A stretch of 11,892 nucleotides of DNA. It comes from JBOHER01 sp050701115. GTDB lineage: Bacteria > Actinomycetota > Actinomycetes > Mycobacteriales > Pseudonocardiaceae. Below, in pieces: positions 1-5,717 of the stretch. Every line of letters begins with the position of its first letter. The stretch's first letter is position 1. The stretch lies in assembly GCA_050701115.1 (NCBI GenBank), contig JBOHER010000058.1, forward strand, positions 1 to 11,892. The letters are read 5' to 3'. Both the position numbers and the translations under genes were made by a program. The notes beneath the pieces were generated by a model. That model searched no databases and was not told the origin of the DNA. It worked only from the letters and a program-made list of their open reading frames with translations.

Positions 1-705
1 GACCTGCACCGGCCGCGGGTCCCGGTTGTGGGCCAGCGCGTGCCGGTGCCGCCCGGCCGCCTGGCCGAGCATCGAGACCAGCGCCGCCTGCCCGAGCCGG
101 GCCACCCGGCCGACCGTGGTGATCCCGCGCTCGCGCAGCTTGCCGGAGGTCACCGGCCCGACCCCCCAGAGCAGCTCCACCGGCAGCGGGTGCAGGAACG
201 CCAGCTCCCGCTCCGGCGGCACCACCAGCAGGCCGTCCGGCTTGGCCACCCGGCTGGCCACCTTGGCCAGGAACTTGGTCCGGGCCACCCCGACCGTGAT
301 CGGCAGACCGACCTGCTCGCGGACCGCCGCTCGCAGCTGGCCGGCGATCTCGGCCGGGCTACCGGAGACCCGCCACAGCCCGCCGACCTCCAGGAACGCC
401 TCGTCGATCGAGAGCCCCTCGACCAGCGGGGTGGTCTGCCGGAACACCGCGAAGACCGCCTTGCTGGCGGCCGAGTACGCCGACATCCGGGGCGGGACCA
501 GCACCGCGCCCGGGCACAGCTGCCGGGCCCGCCACCCGGCCATCGCGGTCCGCACCCCCCGCGCCTTCGCCTCGTAGCTGGCCGCCAGCACCACCCCGCC
601 GCCCCCCACGATCACCGGCCGGCCGCGCAGCCGCGGGTCGTCGCGCTGCTCCACCGACGCGTAGAACGCGTCGAGGTCTGCGTGCAGGACGGTCCCGGTG
701 GACAC
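1..705 (-). CDS. dinB: DNA polymerase IV (Y-family translesion polymerase), 3' part outside window
   Basis: About 235 N-terminal residues are visible; the gene continues past the left edge. Y-family polymerases copy damaged DNA with low fidelity in the cytoplasm. Seen: the N-terminal metal-binding block HADLDAFYASVEQ (residues 8-20), the VIVGGGGVVLAASYEAKARG strand (31-50) and the catalytic SIDEAFLEV motif (99-107), then the helix-hairpin-helix-like WGVGPVTSGKLRERGI segment. The catalytic acids Asp10, Asp101 and Glu102 are all present. The start is the GTG at 703-705, which places HADLDAFY where the family has it; an upstream ATG at 742 is in another frame. No Shine-Dalgarno sequence is visible. 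A TACGAT -10 box ends 7 nt before the GTG, so a leaderless mRNA is inferred. Dense antisense reading frames over this gene are by-products of GC bias. Confidence 0.95.
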   Translation of the reverse strand, partial: MSTGTVLHADLDAFYASVEQRDDPRLRGRPVIVGGGGVVLAASYEAKARGVRTAMAGWRARQLCPGAVLVPPRMSAYSAASKAVFAVFRQTTPLVEGLSIDEAFLEVGGLWRVSGSPAEIAGQLRAAVREQVGLPITVGVARTKFLAKVASRVAKPDGLLVVPPERELAFLHPLPVELLWGVGPVTSGKLRERGITTVGRVARLGQAALVSMLGQAAGRHRHALAHNRDPRPVQV

Positions 706-742
706 GGGTACAATCGTACGCCCGTACGAAGTCTGCCGTCAC
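706..742 (-). promoter_or_regulatory. dinB promoter with palindrome TCGTACG-CC-CGTACGA
   Basis: Read on the minus strand, a -35-like GTGACG (737-742) and a -10 box TACGAT (713-718) are separated by 18 nt, with the GTG start 7 nt after the -10. A perfect inverted repeat with 7-bp arms (714-720 and 723-729) covers the -10 and the spacer, where a repressor could act. It is not the usual actinobacterial LexA box (GAAC-N4-GTTC), so the cognate regulator is unknown. Confidence 0.5.
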
Positions 743-775
743 CGGTGCCGCAGCGGCCGGCCGGTTGCTAATCGT

Positions 776-1015
776 TCAGCTGGTCGGCGGCTGCGGCAGC
801 TCCCGTTCGGCCGTGCTGCTCTCGACGCAGAACTCGTTGCCCTCCGGGTCGAGCAAGGCGACCCAGCCGAGCCCGTCGGCCCGCCGGTGGTCCTGGTAGA
901 GCTCGGCTCCCAGCCCGATCACCCGGTCGACCTCCTCGTCGCGGGTCCGATCGGTCGGCATCCAGTCGAGGTGGACCCGGTTCTTGACCATCTTTGCTTC
1001 AGTGACATCTGGCAT
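776..1015 (-). pseudogene. VOC/Glyoxalase_6-like protein, C-terminal half only
   Basis: The 79-residue frame matches only the second half of a typical VOC domain of about 120 residues: the KNRVHLDW strand near residue 11, then GWVALLDPEGNEFCVES (about 49-65), which is the hallmark end of Glyoxalase_6-type proteins. The first beta-alpha-beta-beta-beta module is absent, and an in-frame TGA lies two codons upstream of the ATG at 1015. No matching N-terminal half was seen in 1016-1135. The sequence begins at the usual inter-module linker, so it looks like a deletion product rather than a short functional gene. A half-domain acting as a homodimer cannot be excluded. Substrate unknown. Confidence 0.7.
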
Positions 1016-1135
1016 GAATCAGACATTGCTGGCGCAGATGCCAAGGGCAACCTCGACGAACTAAGAACCGCCAGTCCACCTCAGCTCCTCACCGGACGGC
1101 GCGTCGGCGGCACCCAGCTCGCGTTGCCTCCCGCG

Positions 1136-1735
1136 TCAAGGAGCCGCCGGTGGCGGTTGGGGCAGCGGGTGGGCGCCTTCTGGGCGCAGGCCGTCGAAGA
1201 TGATGGCGAGGTACCGCTGCCACAGGTCGGGCGGGGCGTCCGGCAGGTAACTGGTGACGTAGTTCGGTGCGCACATCAGCAGGATGACGTCCGCGCCGGT
1301 GACGTCGGTCCGTACGGCGCCATGCTCGTGGGCCCGGCCGACCAGCACATGCACGGTCTGGAACAGCCGCGCACGGACCCGGGCCACCTCCGGGTTCCGT
1401 TCGCCGGCCCCCTGCAGGAACGACAGGTCGCGCTGCTGTCGCTGATGCGCGGCGACAGTGAGGAACTCCAGCAGCGCGGCGCCCGGGTCCGCCGCTTCGA
1501 GCAGTCGTTCGCCGACCGCGTCGAGCGCGTCGATCCGGTCGAGGATGATCGCGGCGATCAGATCGTCCTTCGTGGGGAAATGGCGGAACACCGTGCCCTT
1601 GCCGACGCCGGCTCGGCGGGCGATGTCGGCGACGGAGGCCTCCAGACCCCGCTCGGCGAACTCGTCCGCGGCCGCCGCCAGCAGCAGTTCCCGGTTGCGG
1701 GCGGCGTCGGCACGCAGCGGACGCGTCGAAGTCAC
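1136..1735 (-). CDS. TetR-family transcriptional regulator (TetR-1)
   Basis: A 199-residue protein of normal TetR length. The N-terminal helix-turn-helix is clear: ASVADIARRAGVGKGTVFRHF (about 33-53) followed by TKDDL. The C-terminal ligand-binding region is helical and of the type seen in many actinobacterial repressors of oxidoreductase genes; the tail is proline-rich. The open frame runs far upstream to 2098 inside the neighbouring gene. I place the start at the GTG at 1733-1735 because a -10 box TACGGT (1742-1747) ends 6 nt before it, there is no ribosome site, and family N-termini begin here. It is divergent from the MDR reductase gene, with two operator-like palindromes between them, so autorepression plus control of the reductase is the likely job. 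The ligand cannot be read from sequence. Confidence 0.9.
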   Translation of the reverse strand: MTSTRPLRADAARNRELLLAAAADEFAERGLEASVADIARRAGVGKGTVFRHFPTKDDLIAAIILDRIDALDAVGERLLEAADPGAALLEFLTVAAHQRQQRDLSFLQGAGERNPEVARVRARLFQTVHVLVGRAHEHGAVRTDVTGADVILLMCAPNYVTSYLPDAPPDLWQRYLAIIFDGLRPEGAHPLPQPPPAAP

Positions 1736-1753
1736 GTCGACACCGTAGCAAGT

Positions 1754-1771
1754 TGACCGAGCGGTCCGCTT
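1754..1771. promoter_or_regulatory. Operator-like site 1 of TetR-1
   Basis: The sequence TGACCGAGCGGTCCGCTT contains the perfect inverted repeat GACCG-AG-CGGTC (1755-1766). It sits in the spacer and -35 region of the TetR-1 promoter (-10 at 1742-1747) and overlaps a possible -35 TTGACC (1753-1758) of the reductase promoter, whose -10 would be TAGCGT (1777-1782). A nearly identical site lies 44 bp away. Confidence 0.65.
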
Positions 1772-1797
1772 ACTGCTAGCGTCAGCGATCAAGAACA

Positions 1798-1815
1798 TGA
1801 CCGCATGGTCCGTTT
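1798..1815. promoter_or_regulatory. Operator-like site 2 of TetR-1
   Basis: The sequence TGACCGCATGGTCCGTTT repeats site 1 with differences at 4 of 18 positions, keeping GACC....GGTCCG. It lies in the expected leader of the reductase mRNA, just before the ribosome site AGGAG (1821-1825). Centre-to-centre distance from site 1 is 44 bp, about four helical turns, which would suit two repressor dimers on one face of the DNA. Confidence 0.6.
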
Positions 1816-1828
1816 CCTGTAGGAGCTC

Positions 1829-2797
1829 ATGAAGGCAGTCATTGCGACCGGCTACGGGCCGCCCGAGGAGTACACGGTGGCCGACGTGCCGATGCCGCGC
1901 CCCGGGCCAGGCCAGATCCAGGTCCGGATCGCTGCTGCCTCGATCAACCCGGCCGACGTCCTCCCGCCCAGCGGCGAGTTCCGCGACATCACGCAGCTGG
2001 AGTTTCCGCACATACCCGGCAACGATTTCGCCGGCACCGTCAGCGAGGTTGGCGCCGGCGCGGCGGCGTACCAGCCGGGTGACGAGATCTTCGGCCAAGC
2101 CTTACCCCGGGCACTGCGCGCGATGGCCGGCGCGACCCGGCCTTCGCTGAGTACCGGCTCGCTGGCCGAGTACGCGGTCTTCGAGGCCGACACCCCGTTC
2201 CTGGCCCACCGCCCGACCAGCCTCCCTGTGGAGCATGCGGCGGCGCTGGCTACCACCGGCCTGACCGCGCGGGCGCTGATGGCCACTGCCAAGCTCCAGC
2301 CCGGCGAAACCGTCCTGGTCATCGGGGCTACCGGCGGCGTCGGTACTGCGGTGGTCCCGCTGCTTGCCGCTGCGGAGGCCCGGGTGATCGCCACCGCGAC
2401 TCCCGCCGACGCCGACATCCTCCGGGGTCTCGGCGCCGACGAGACCATCGGGTATCCGGAGGCGGAGTACCCCTCCGGCGTCGATGTCGCGCTCAACCTG
2501 ACCCTGCCAAGCGACCATCTGACCGGACTCGCCCGGGCGATCCGCCCAGGCGGGCGCCTGCTCACGATCACATATCCCGTCCCGGAGCAGGACTGGATCG
2601 GCCGCAACGACGTGGGCCTGCACTTCGTGCTCGACATGAACGGCACCTTCGGCGGGATGCGCGAAGTCGGGGAACAGGCCGTCGGCGGCGAGCTGCCGGC
2701 CACGATCGGCCGGCGGTACACCCTCGACGAGGGCACGCAGGCATGCGTCGACTTCGTCCGCCTGCACACCACCGGCAAGCTCGTCGTCACGATGTAA
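1829..2797 (+). CDS. NADPH:quinone reductase-like medium-chain dehydrogenase/reductase
   Basis: A complete 322-residue MDR-superfamily enzyme. The N-terminal GroES-like fold carries MKAVIATGYGPPEEYTVADV and SINPADVLPPSG (about 39-49), PHIPGNDFAGTVSEVG (60-75) and QPGDEIFG (82-89). The Rossmann cofactor motif GATGGVGTAVV is at 166-176, of the AxxGxxG kind usual for NADPH-dependent quinone or enone reductases. The catalytic zinc cysteines and structural zinc loop of alcohol dehydrogenases are missing, supporting a zinc-independent reductase. ATG 1829 is preceded by AGGAG at 1821-1825. The enzyme is divergent from TetR-1 and shares an operator region with it, so it is probably induced by the electrophile or quinone that the repressor senses. 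Exact substrate unknown. Confidence 0.92.
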   Translation: MKAVIATGYGPPEEYTVADVPMPRPGPGQIQVRIAAASINPADVLPPSGEFRDITQLEFPHIPGNDFAGTVSEVGAGAAAYQPGDEIFGQALPRALRAMAGATRPSLSTGSLAEYAVFEADTPFLAHRPTSLPVEHAAALATTGLTARALMATAKLQPGETVLVIGATGGVGTAVVPLLAAAEARVIATATPADADILRGLGADETIGYPEAEYPSGVDVALNLTLPSDHLTGLARAIRPGGRLLTITYPVPEQDWIGRNDVGLHFVLDMNGTFGGMREVGEQAVGGELPATIGRRYTLDEGTQACVDFVRLHTTGKLVVTM

Positions 2798-2802
2798 ACG
2801 CG

Positions 2803-2820
2803 CTGTCATCGGCATGACAG
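2803..2820 (+). terminator. Short hairpin after the MDR reductase
   Basis: Arms CTGTCAT (2803-2809) and ATGACAG (2814-2820) with loop CGGC begin 5 nt after the stop codon. There is no U tract, which is common in actinobacteria. The stem is only 7 bp, so this is a weak terminator candidate. Confidence 0.35.
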
Positions 2821-2930
2821 ATGTAGATGACCGAGGTCACCGTGTCTGAGCACCCCGTCCGGCAGGGGAGCGAGACGCCTATGGCGCTCGCACACCGAGC
2901 CACACAGGCCAACCCGATCGTGCGCGTGGG

Positions 2931-3054
2931 TTACGGCATCAGCACCGGTACGTCGGGGATGACTTGTTCGGCAGCCTTGGCCAGCCTGGCATCGAAGGTG
3001 ACCAGCTGCGCGCCGCGCTCGGCGGCAACTGCAAGATAACCGGGTCTCCGAGGT
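2931..3054 (-). pseudogene. PIN-domain (VapC-like) toxin, C-terminal remnant with frameshift
   Basis: Read on the minus strand from about 3041, the frame gives GYLAVAAERG, then AQLVTFDARLAKAAEQV, then VPVLMP and a stop at 2931-2933. This is the characteristic end of VapC-type PIN ribonucleases, whose last acidic residue lies in the LVTFD strand. The preceding residues NLGDP (3041-3054) lie in another frame: one base appears lost in the C run at 3041-3044 (plus-strand coordinates). The N-terminal two thirds, with the other catalytic acids, and any antitoxin gene are missing. It cannot encode an active nuclease. Recognition rests on pattern memory of the family tail. Confidence 0.6.
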
Positions 3055-3108
3055 TAAGCGGGGTTGAGACAGCCGTGGGCTGGTCGAGTGGTGGCGCAGC
3101 GCGCCTTG

Positions 3109-3156
3109 TCGCGGTCCCATGATCGAGGTTTCCCAGCCTCGATCACGGGACCGCGA
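3109..3156 (-). terminator. 20-bp stem-loop downstream of VOC gene (3184-3576)
   Basis: Arms 3109-3128 and 3137-3156 pair along 20 bp around an 8-nt loop. The single non-Watson-Crick position (A3119/C3146) becomes a G-U pair in minus-strand RNA, so the transcript of the upstream VOC gene folds perfectly. It starts 28 nt after that gene's stop. An intrinsic terminator without a U tract is likely. A dispersed palindromic repeat is the alternative. Confidence 0.6.
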
Positions 3157-3183
3157 GAGAGGTTCCCGGCATCGCACCGGCGA

Positions 3184-3576
3184 TCAGCCTCGGGGAAGCA
3201 GGGCGTATAGGTCGACGTTGTTACCGTCGGGATCACGCACGGTGGCGAGCCGGTGTCCCCATGGGGCGTCAAACGGTTCATGGGCACTGTCGAATCCCGC
3301 ATCCGTCAGCTCTCGATAGATCGCGTCGACCTCGGACGGCGTGCCGAACTGGAATGCGAGTGCGGTGTGGGCACCTCCGCTCGGCTGGGTCCAGTCCGGA
3401 TAGAACGACGTGGCATTGGCCGCGTCGTCGAGCATGAGCCTGAACCCCGGCATCAGCTCGCACTCTATGTGGTTGCCGGTCGCGTCTCCGAAGTCTAGGC
3501 CGAGCCGCCGGTAGAAGGCGACCGATGCCGCGATGTCGGAGACGATCAGCGCAAGGGCGTTTGCTTGTGGCTTCAT
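3184..3576 (-). CDS. VOC-superfamily (glyoxalase/bleomycin-resistance-like) protein
   Basis: A 130-residue single VOC domain, intact. Seen: LALIVSDIAASVAFYRRLGL (about 8-27), the opening strand and helix of the fold; GFRLMLDDA (about 43-51); AFQFGTPSEVDAIYRELTDAG (71-91); and the closing ATVRDPDGNNVDLYALLP (about 111-128), where the metal-site glutamate of true glyoxalases is replaced by Asp/Asn-Val-Asp. Enzyme or binding protein cannot be decided. I chose ATG 3576 over ATG 3585 because a TACGAT -10 box (3584-3589) ends 7 nt before it, the same layout as dinB, and family members begin MKPQANAL. It stands alone between two PIN-toxin scraps and is followed by a strong hairpin. Confidence 0.88.
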   Translation of the reverse strand: MKPQANALALIVSDIAASVAFYRRLGLDFGDATGNHIECELMPGFRLMLDDAANATSFYPDWTQPSGGAHTALAFQFGTPSEVDAIYRELTDAGFDSAHEPFDAPWGHRLATVRDPDGNNVDLYALLPRG

Positions 3577-3759
3577 GCTCGCCATCGTATGGGTAGGGTC
3601 CGACAGTCCCCGTTGTGCCACGTCGCCCCGGCATGAGCCATCCGCCGCGCCGATCACCACCCGTCTAGAGCGGCCTTCGAGGTTGACCGGTCGGGTGATT
3701 GTGGTCGATGTGCCTGTGGGGTTCGGCGGTGCCGGCGGGTGGACGCTGCGCGGGAGCGT

Positions 3760-3885
3760 AGCTCGCTCATCGCGGCGACCGCTCTGGTCCACGGGTTGAC
3801 TGTCGTGACTCGCAACGTGGCCGACTTCGCACCGATGGGTGCCGAGATCATCGACCCTTGGCAGGCGACCGACGACTCCGCCTGA
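3760..3885 (+). pseudogene. PIN-domain (FitB/VapC-like) toxin, C-terminal remnant
   Basis: The plus-strand frame ending at TGA 3883-3885 reads SLIAATALVHGLTVVTRNVA, then DFAPMGAEIIDPWQ. This is the typical end of FitB/VapC-class PIN toxins: the IAATAL helix, the TVVTRN strand with the last active-site position, and DF..(G)AEIIDPW. Only about 41 residues survive; sequence upstream of 3757 no longer resembles the family and no start is available. It differs in subfamily from the PIN scrap at 2931-3054, so these are two separate toxin losses. Confidence 0.6.
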
Positions 3886-4200
3886 CCTGAAGCGGTTCTT
3901 GGTTTGTGAAACTTGCCCTCGGGCTCATAAGGGAAGAGTCGGACACATTGGTGCATGTTGCTGGAGGCAGACTCGGTGAACCAAGAACCGATCGTCGAGG
4001 CCTGCGTCCGGCGGCATCGAGCAGCTCGTTCGATAGCAAGCCAGCGGTCCGAAGATGAAGGTCCGCCCGCGCCCGGCGCGCACCATCTGCGGCTGAATCG
4101 GTCGCTTGGAGCGGGGTTGACGCGACGTCGCCCTGAACGGGTCGGTGGCGGACTCCGGTTGCTGGGTTCACCTGGCGCGATGCGGCGGCGGGGTAGGGCA
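3886..4200. other. Non-coding/degenerate stretch with a 98-bp inverted-repeat unit
   Basis: No convincing gene. A pair of perfect 12-bp inverted arms, CGGTTCTTGGTT (3893-3904) and AACCAAGAACCG (3979-3990), encloses about 74 nt, like the ends of a tiny non-autonomous element, though no target duplication flanks it. A 16-nt sequence inside (3909-3924) recurs at 9631-9646. From 3991 to 4200 only GC-biased open frames without family resemblance are visible. Confidence 0.4.
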
Positions 4201-4254
4201 GAGTCTCGGCGAGGTATTGATATGTCCTGGTTAGACGTTATTGGGTGAGGCGCT
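4201..4254 (-). repeat. 54-nt inverted repeat, left copy (degenerate coding remnant)
   Basis: The reverse complement of 4201-4254 matches 5603-5656 at 44 of 54 positions. Translated on the minus strand both copies give related peptides: this one reads RLTQ, a TAA stop, then RLTRTYQYLAETL; the other reads ERLTQEPLIRTYRYLAEALG. They look like decayed copies of one protein-coding element, in opposite orientation, flanking the SnoaL/TetR-2 pair. The parent gene was not recognised. Confidence 0.6.
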
Positions 4255-4274
4255 GCCGGAGCGTGGCGGCAGCG
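4251..4274 (-). terminator. Hairpin downstream of the SnoaL-like gene
   Basis: Arms CGCTGCCG (4251-4258) and CGGCAGCG (4267-4274) with an 8-nt loop lie 40 nt beyond the stop of the minus-strand SnoaL-like gene. A GC-only stem without U tract fits actinobacterial terminators. Confidence 0.45.
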
Positions 4275-4313
4275 GCGAAGCCGGCACGGTCAGGCCGGTC
4301 CGGTTGATGGCGT

Positions 4314-4703
4314 CTACGGAATCGGCGTCGTCTGCGCGACGGCGATCTTCCAGCCGTCGGGCTCGCGTACCACGGTGAACGTGAGGCTGCCCCTCGTCGG
4401 CACGGTGGGTCCTTCGCCGCGCTCGTCGGAGACGTGCTTGGCGCAGCTCACCAGCGCGACGTCGGGGCGAATGAAGCGGATGTCCTCGACTTCGAGACGG
4501 GTGAACACCTTGGCCATCGGGCTGTTCAGCCCGGCCGTCATCGCCGTGCGCAGCGCCTCCCGTCCGAGGACTCGGCGCCCGGCGATGTTCACCAGCACCA
4601 CGTCGCGATGGTGCAGTGCGACGAACTCCTCGAGGTCGCTCTGATGCCGGTCGACGGCGGCGACAAGGTCGCGGATGGCGGTCGTGTTCTGCTGGTTGGT
4701 CAT
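4314..4703 (-). CDS. SnoaL-like / SgcJ-EcaC-type small protein (NTF2 fold)
   Basis: A complete 129-residue single-domain protein of the cystatin/NTF2-like fold. Seen: MTNQQNTTAIRDLVAAVDRH, the opening helix; DLEEFVALHHRDVVLVNIAG (about 23-42), resembling the SgcJ/EcaC pattern; GRRVLGREALRTAM; and the final strands SLTFTVVREPDGWKIAVAQTTPIP. Related proteins act as small cyclases, isomerases or ligand-binding subunits, but no catalytic residues can be assigned here. ATG 4703 is preceded by GGGAG with 6-nt spacing; the longer open frame upstream only reads antisense through TetR-2. It is divergent from TetR-2 under two palindromic operators and is the likely repressed target. Its promoter is well formed (TTGCGG, 17 nt, TATCGT). 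Confidence 0.88.
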   Translation of the reverse strand: MTNQQNTTAIRDLVAAVDRHQSDLEEFVALHHRDVVLVNIAGRRVLGREALRTAMTAGLNSPMAKVFTRLEVEDIRFIRPDVALVSCAKHVSDERGEGPTVPTRGSLTFTVVREPDGWKIAVAQTTPIP

Positions 4704-4723
4704 CGGAGCTCCCACCTTCTCAG

Positions 4724-4746
4724 ATGCGGAGTGATTCGCTCCGCAT
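4724..4746. promoter_or_regulatory. TetR-2 operator A
   Basis: A 23-bp palindrome with outer arms ATGCGGAG (4724-4731) and CTCCGCAT (4739-4746); inward, only the pair 4732/4738 fails. The 19-bp core GCGGAGTGATTCGCTCCGC shares 15 of 19 positions with operator B. It covers the likely transcription start of the SnoaL-like gene. Confidence 0.7.
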
Positions 4747-4751
4747 TCGGA

Positions 4752-4780
4752 ACGATACACCGGAGCGAAGCGCTCCGCAA
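4752..4780 (-). promoter_or_regulatory. Promoter of the SnoaL-like gene
   Basis: On the minus strand -35 TTGCGG (4775-4780) and -10 TATCGT (4752-4757) are spaced by 17 nt, close to the primary sigma factor consensus of actinobacteria. Operator B occupies the spacer and -35. Operator A begins about at the expected transcription start. Confidence 0.65.
4760..4778. promoter_or_regulatory. TetR-2 operator B
   Basis: The site CCGGAGCGAAGCGCTCCGC has perfect 7-bp arms CGGAGCG (4761-4767) and CGCTCCG (4771-4777) around AAG. Its centre is 34 bp from that of operator A. It overlaps the -35/spacer of the SnoaL promoter and the region upstream of the TetR-2 -10 box TAGGAT (4785-4790), so one bound dimer could block both directions. 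Confidence 0.7.
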
Positions 4781-4796
4781 CCGGTAGGATGCGGGC

Positions 4797-5480
4797 GTGA
4801 GCAGGCCCACCCGACGCATCCACCGGCAGGCTGAGGTCGAAGCAAACGACCGTGCGTTGCTCGAAGCCGCACGTGAGGTCGTCGCCGTCGACGGCACGCA
4901 CGCGTCGGTCGCCGCGATCGCCGCGCGGGCCGGCGTGGGTATCGGCAGCCTCTACCGGCGGTACCGGACGAAGGAGGAGCTGTTTCAGCGGCTGGTGGTG
5001 ATCGGGCTGGACCGCTGGCTCGCCGCGGCGCAGGCGGGTCTGGCCCACGACGACCCGTGGGACGGGCTCGCGCACTACGTCCTGGCCGGGATCGACATCG
5101 GCCAGGGGTCGCTGGGCGCGATCGCCGGCACCATCGACATCACCGAGGAGATCACCCAGAAGAACCGGCGCTGCGACAGGGCCGTCGACGCGCTCGTGGC
5201 CCGCGCGCACGCGGCCGGTGTGCTGCGCCCCGACGTGACCAGGACCGACCTGCATCTTCTGATCGAGCAGCTAGGTAAGTCGCCGATGATCGACCAGCTG
5301 CGCCGGCAGGGCCGCACCGATCTCGTCGACATGGCCATCCGCGCCCGCGCCCGCATCAACGCCATCGCCCTGGACGGACTGCGCGCTGGCGCCCCCCGCC
5401 GGCTGCCTGGTGAGGCACCTGACGGCGGGTTGCTCTCCAGACGGTGGGAGCCGTCGGCGGACAACCCTCGGCCGTCATAG
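4797..5480 (+). CDS. TetR-family transcriptional regulator (TetR-2)
   Basis: A complete 227-residue TetR repressor. The helix-turn-helix is ASVAAIAARAGVGIGSLYRR (about 36-55), followed by YRTKEELFQRLV. The C-terminal part resembles the SbtR-like regulators in which Leu-rich helices and DxxRTDLHLLIEQL line the ligand pocket. GTG 4797 is chosen because -10 box TAGGAT (4785-4790) ends 6 nt before it and there is no ribosome site at a normal distance, indicating a leaderless transcript. It is divergent from the SnoaL-like gene and shares two palindromic operators with it. The pair is bracketed by inverted 54-nt repeats, suggesting it moved as a unit. Ligand unknown. Confidence 0.92.
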   Translation: MSRPTRRIHRQAEVEANDRALLEAAREVVAVDGTHASVAAIAARAGVGIGSLYRRYRTKEELFQRLVVIGLDRWLAAAQAGLAHDDPWDGLAHYVLAGIDIGQGSLGAIAGTIDITEEITQKNRRCDRAVDALVARAHAAGVLRPDVTRTDLHLLIEQLGKSPMIDQLRRQGRTDLVDMAIRARARINAIALDGLRAGAPRRLPGEAPDGGLLSRRWEPSADNPRPS

Positions 5481-5483
5481 GGG

Positions 5484-5502
5484 TCACCGGCGTTACCGGT
5501 GA
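5484..5502 (+). terminator. Small hairpin after TetR-2
   Basis: Arms TCACCGG (5484-5490) and CCGGTGA (5496-5502) with 5-nt loop CGTTA begin 3 nt after the TetR-2 stop codon. Position and symmetry suit a terminator, but the stem is short. Confidence 0.4.
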
Positions 5503-5602
5503 AGTGTCGGTTTACGGTGTGGTGATGCCGAGGAATGCGAGGGGTCGGTGGGCGTCGCGGGCGTTGTGGCGTAAGGCTTTGACTGGCGGCGCCGCACTCA
5601 GG

Positions 5603-5656
5603 AGCGCCTCACCCAAGAACCTCTAATCAGGACATACCGCTACCTTGCCGAGGCCT
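5603..5656 (+). repeat. 54-nt inverted repeat, right copy (degenerate coding remnant)
   Basis: Inverted partner of 4201-4254 (44 of 54 identical). In the plus frame it reads ERLTQEPLIRTYRYLAEALG without a stop. The surrounding 5481-5717 has no recognisable start or complete gene. Nothing else in the stretch was identifiable. Confidence 0.6.
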
Positions 5657-5717
5657 TGGGGGTTAGGGAGGTCCGTCTCGGCGCCGGGACGCCGCCATCG
5701 CATGCGAGGATGCTCAG

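Noticed and set aside
26..771. Long plus-strand open frames over the dinB region
   Set aside because: They are antisense to a clearly conserved polymerase gene; Arg/Pro/His-rich composition is typical of GC-biased shadow frames.
698..1756. 352-residue plus-strand frame
   Set aside because: Antisense to the VOC remnant and TetR-1; no domain resemblance and no ribosome site.
1136..2098. Extended 320-residue TetR-1 with an upstream start
   Set aside because: The extra N-terminal residues read antisense through the MDR gene and across the shared operator region; the GTG at 1735 fits the family and the promoter.
1852..2790. 312-residue minus-strand frame opposite the MDR reductase
   Set aside because: Ser/Arg/Pro-rich antisense shadow of a well-conserved gene.
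2829..2842. Possible third TetR-1 operator TGACCGAGGTCA after the MDR gene
   Set aside because: Resembles the operator half-sites, but the spacing differs by one base and no promoter lies there; chance is likely.
3760..3885. Complete VapC-type toxin-antitoxin locus
   Set aside because: Only a C-terminal PIN scrap is present; no start, no other catalytic acids, no antitoxin.
4314..5255. 313-residue fusion ending in the SnoaL-like protein
   Set aside because: The N-terminal part is antisense to TetR-2; a ribosome site and promoter support the ATG at 4703.
4201..5656. Complete insertion sequence carrying SnoaL/TetR-2
   Set aside because: No transposase gene is inside and the flanking repeats look like decayed coding pieces rather than terminal repeats of an IS.
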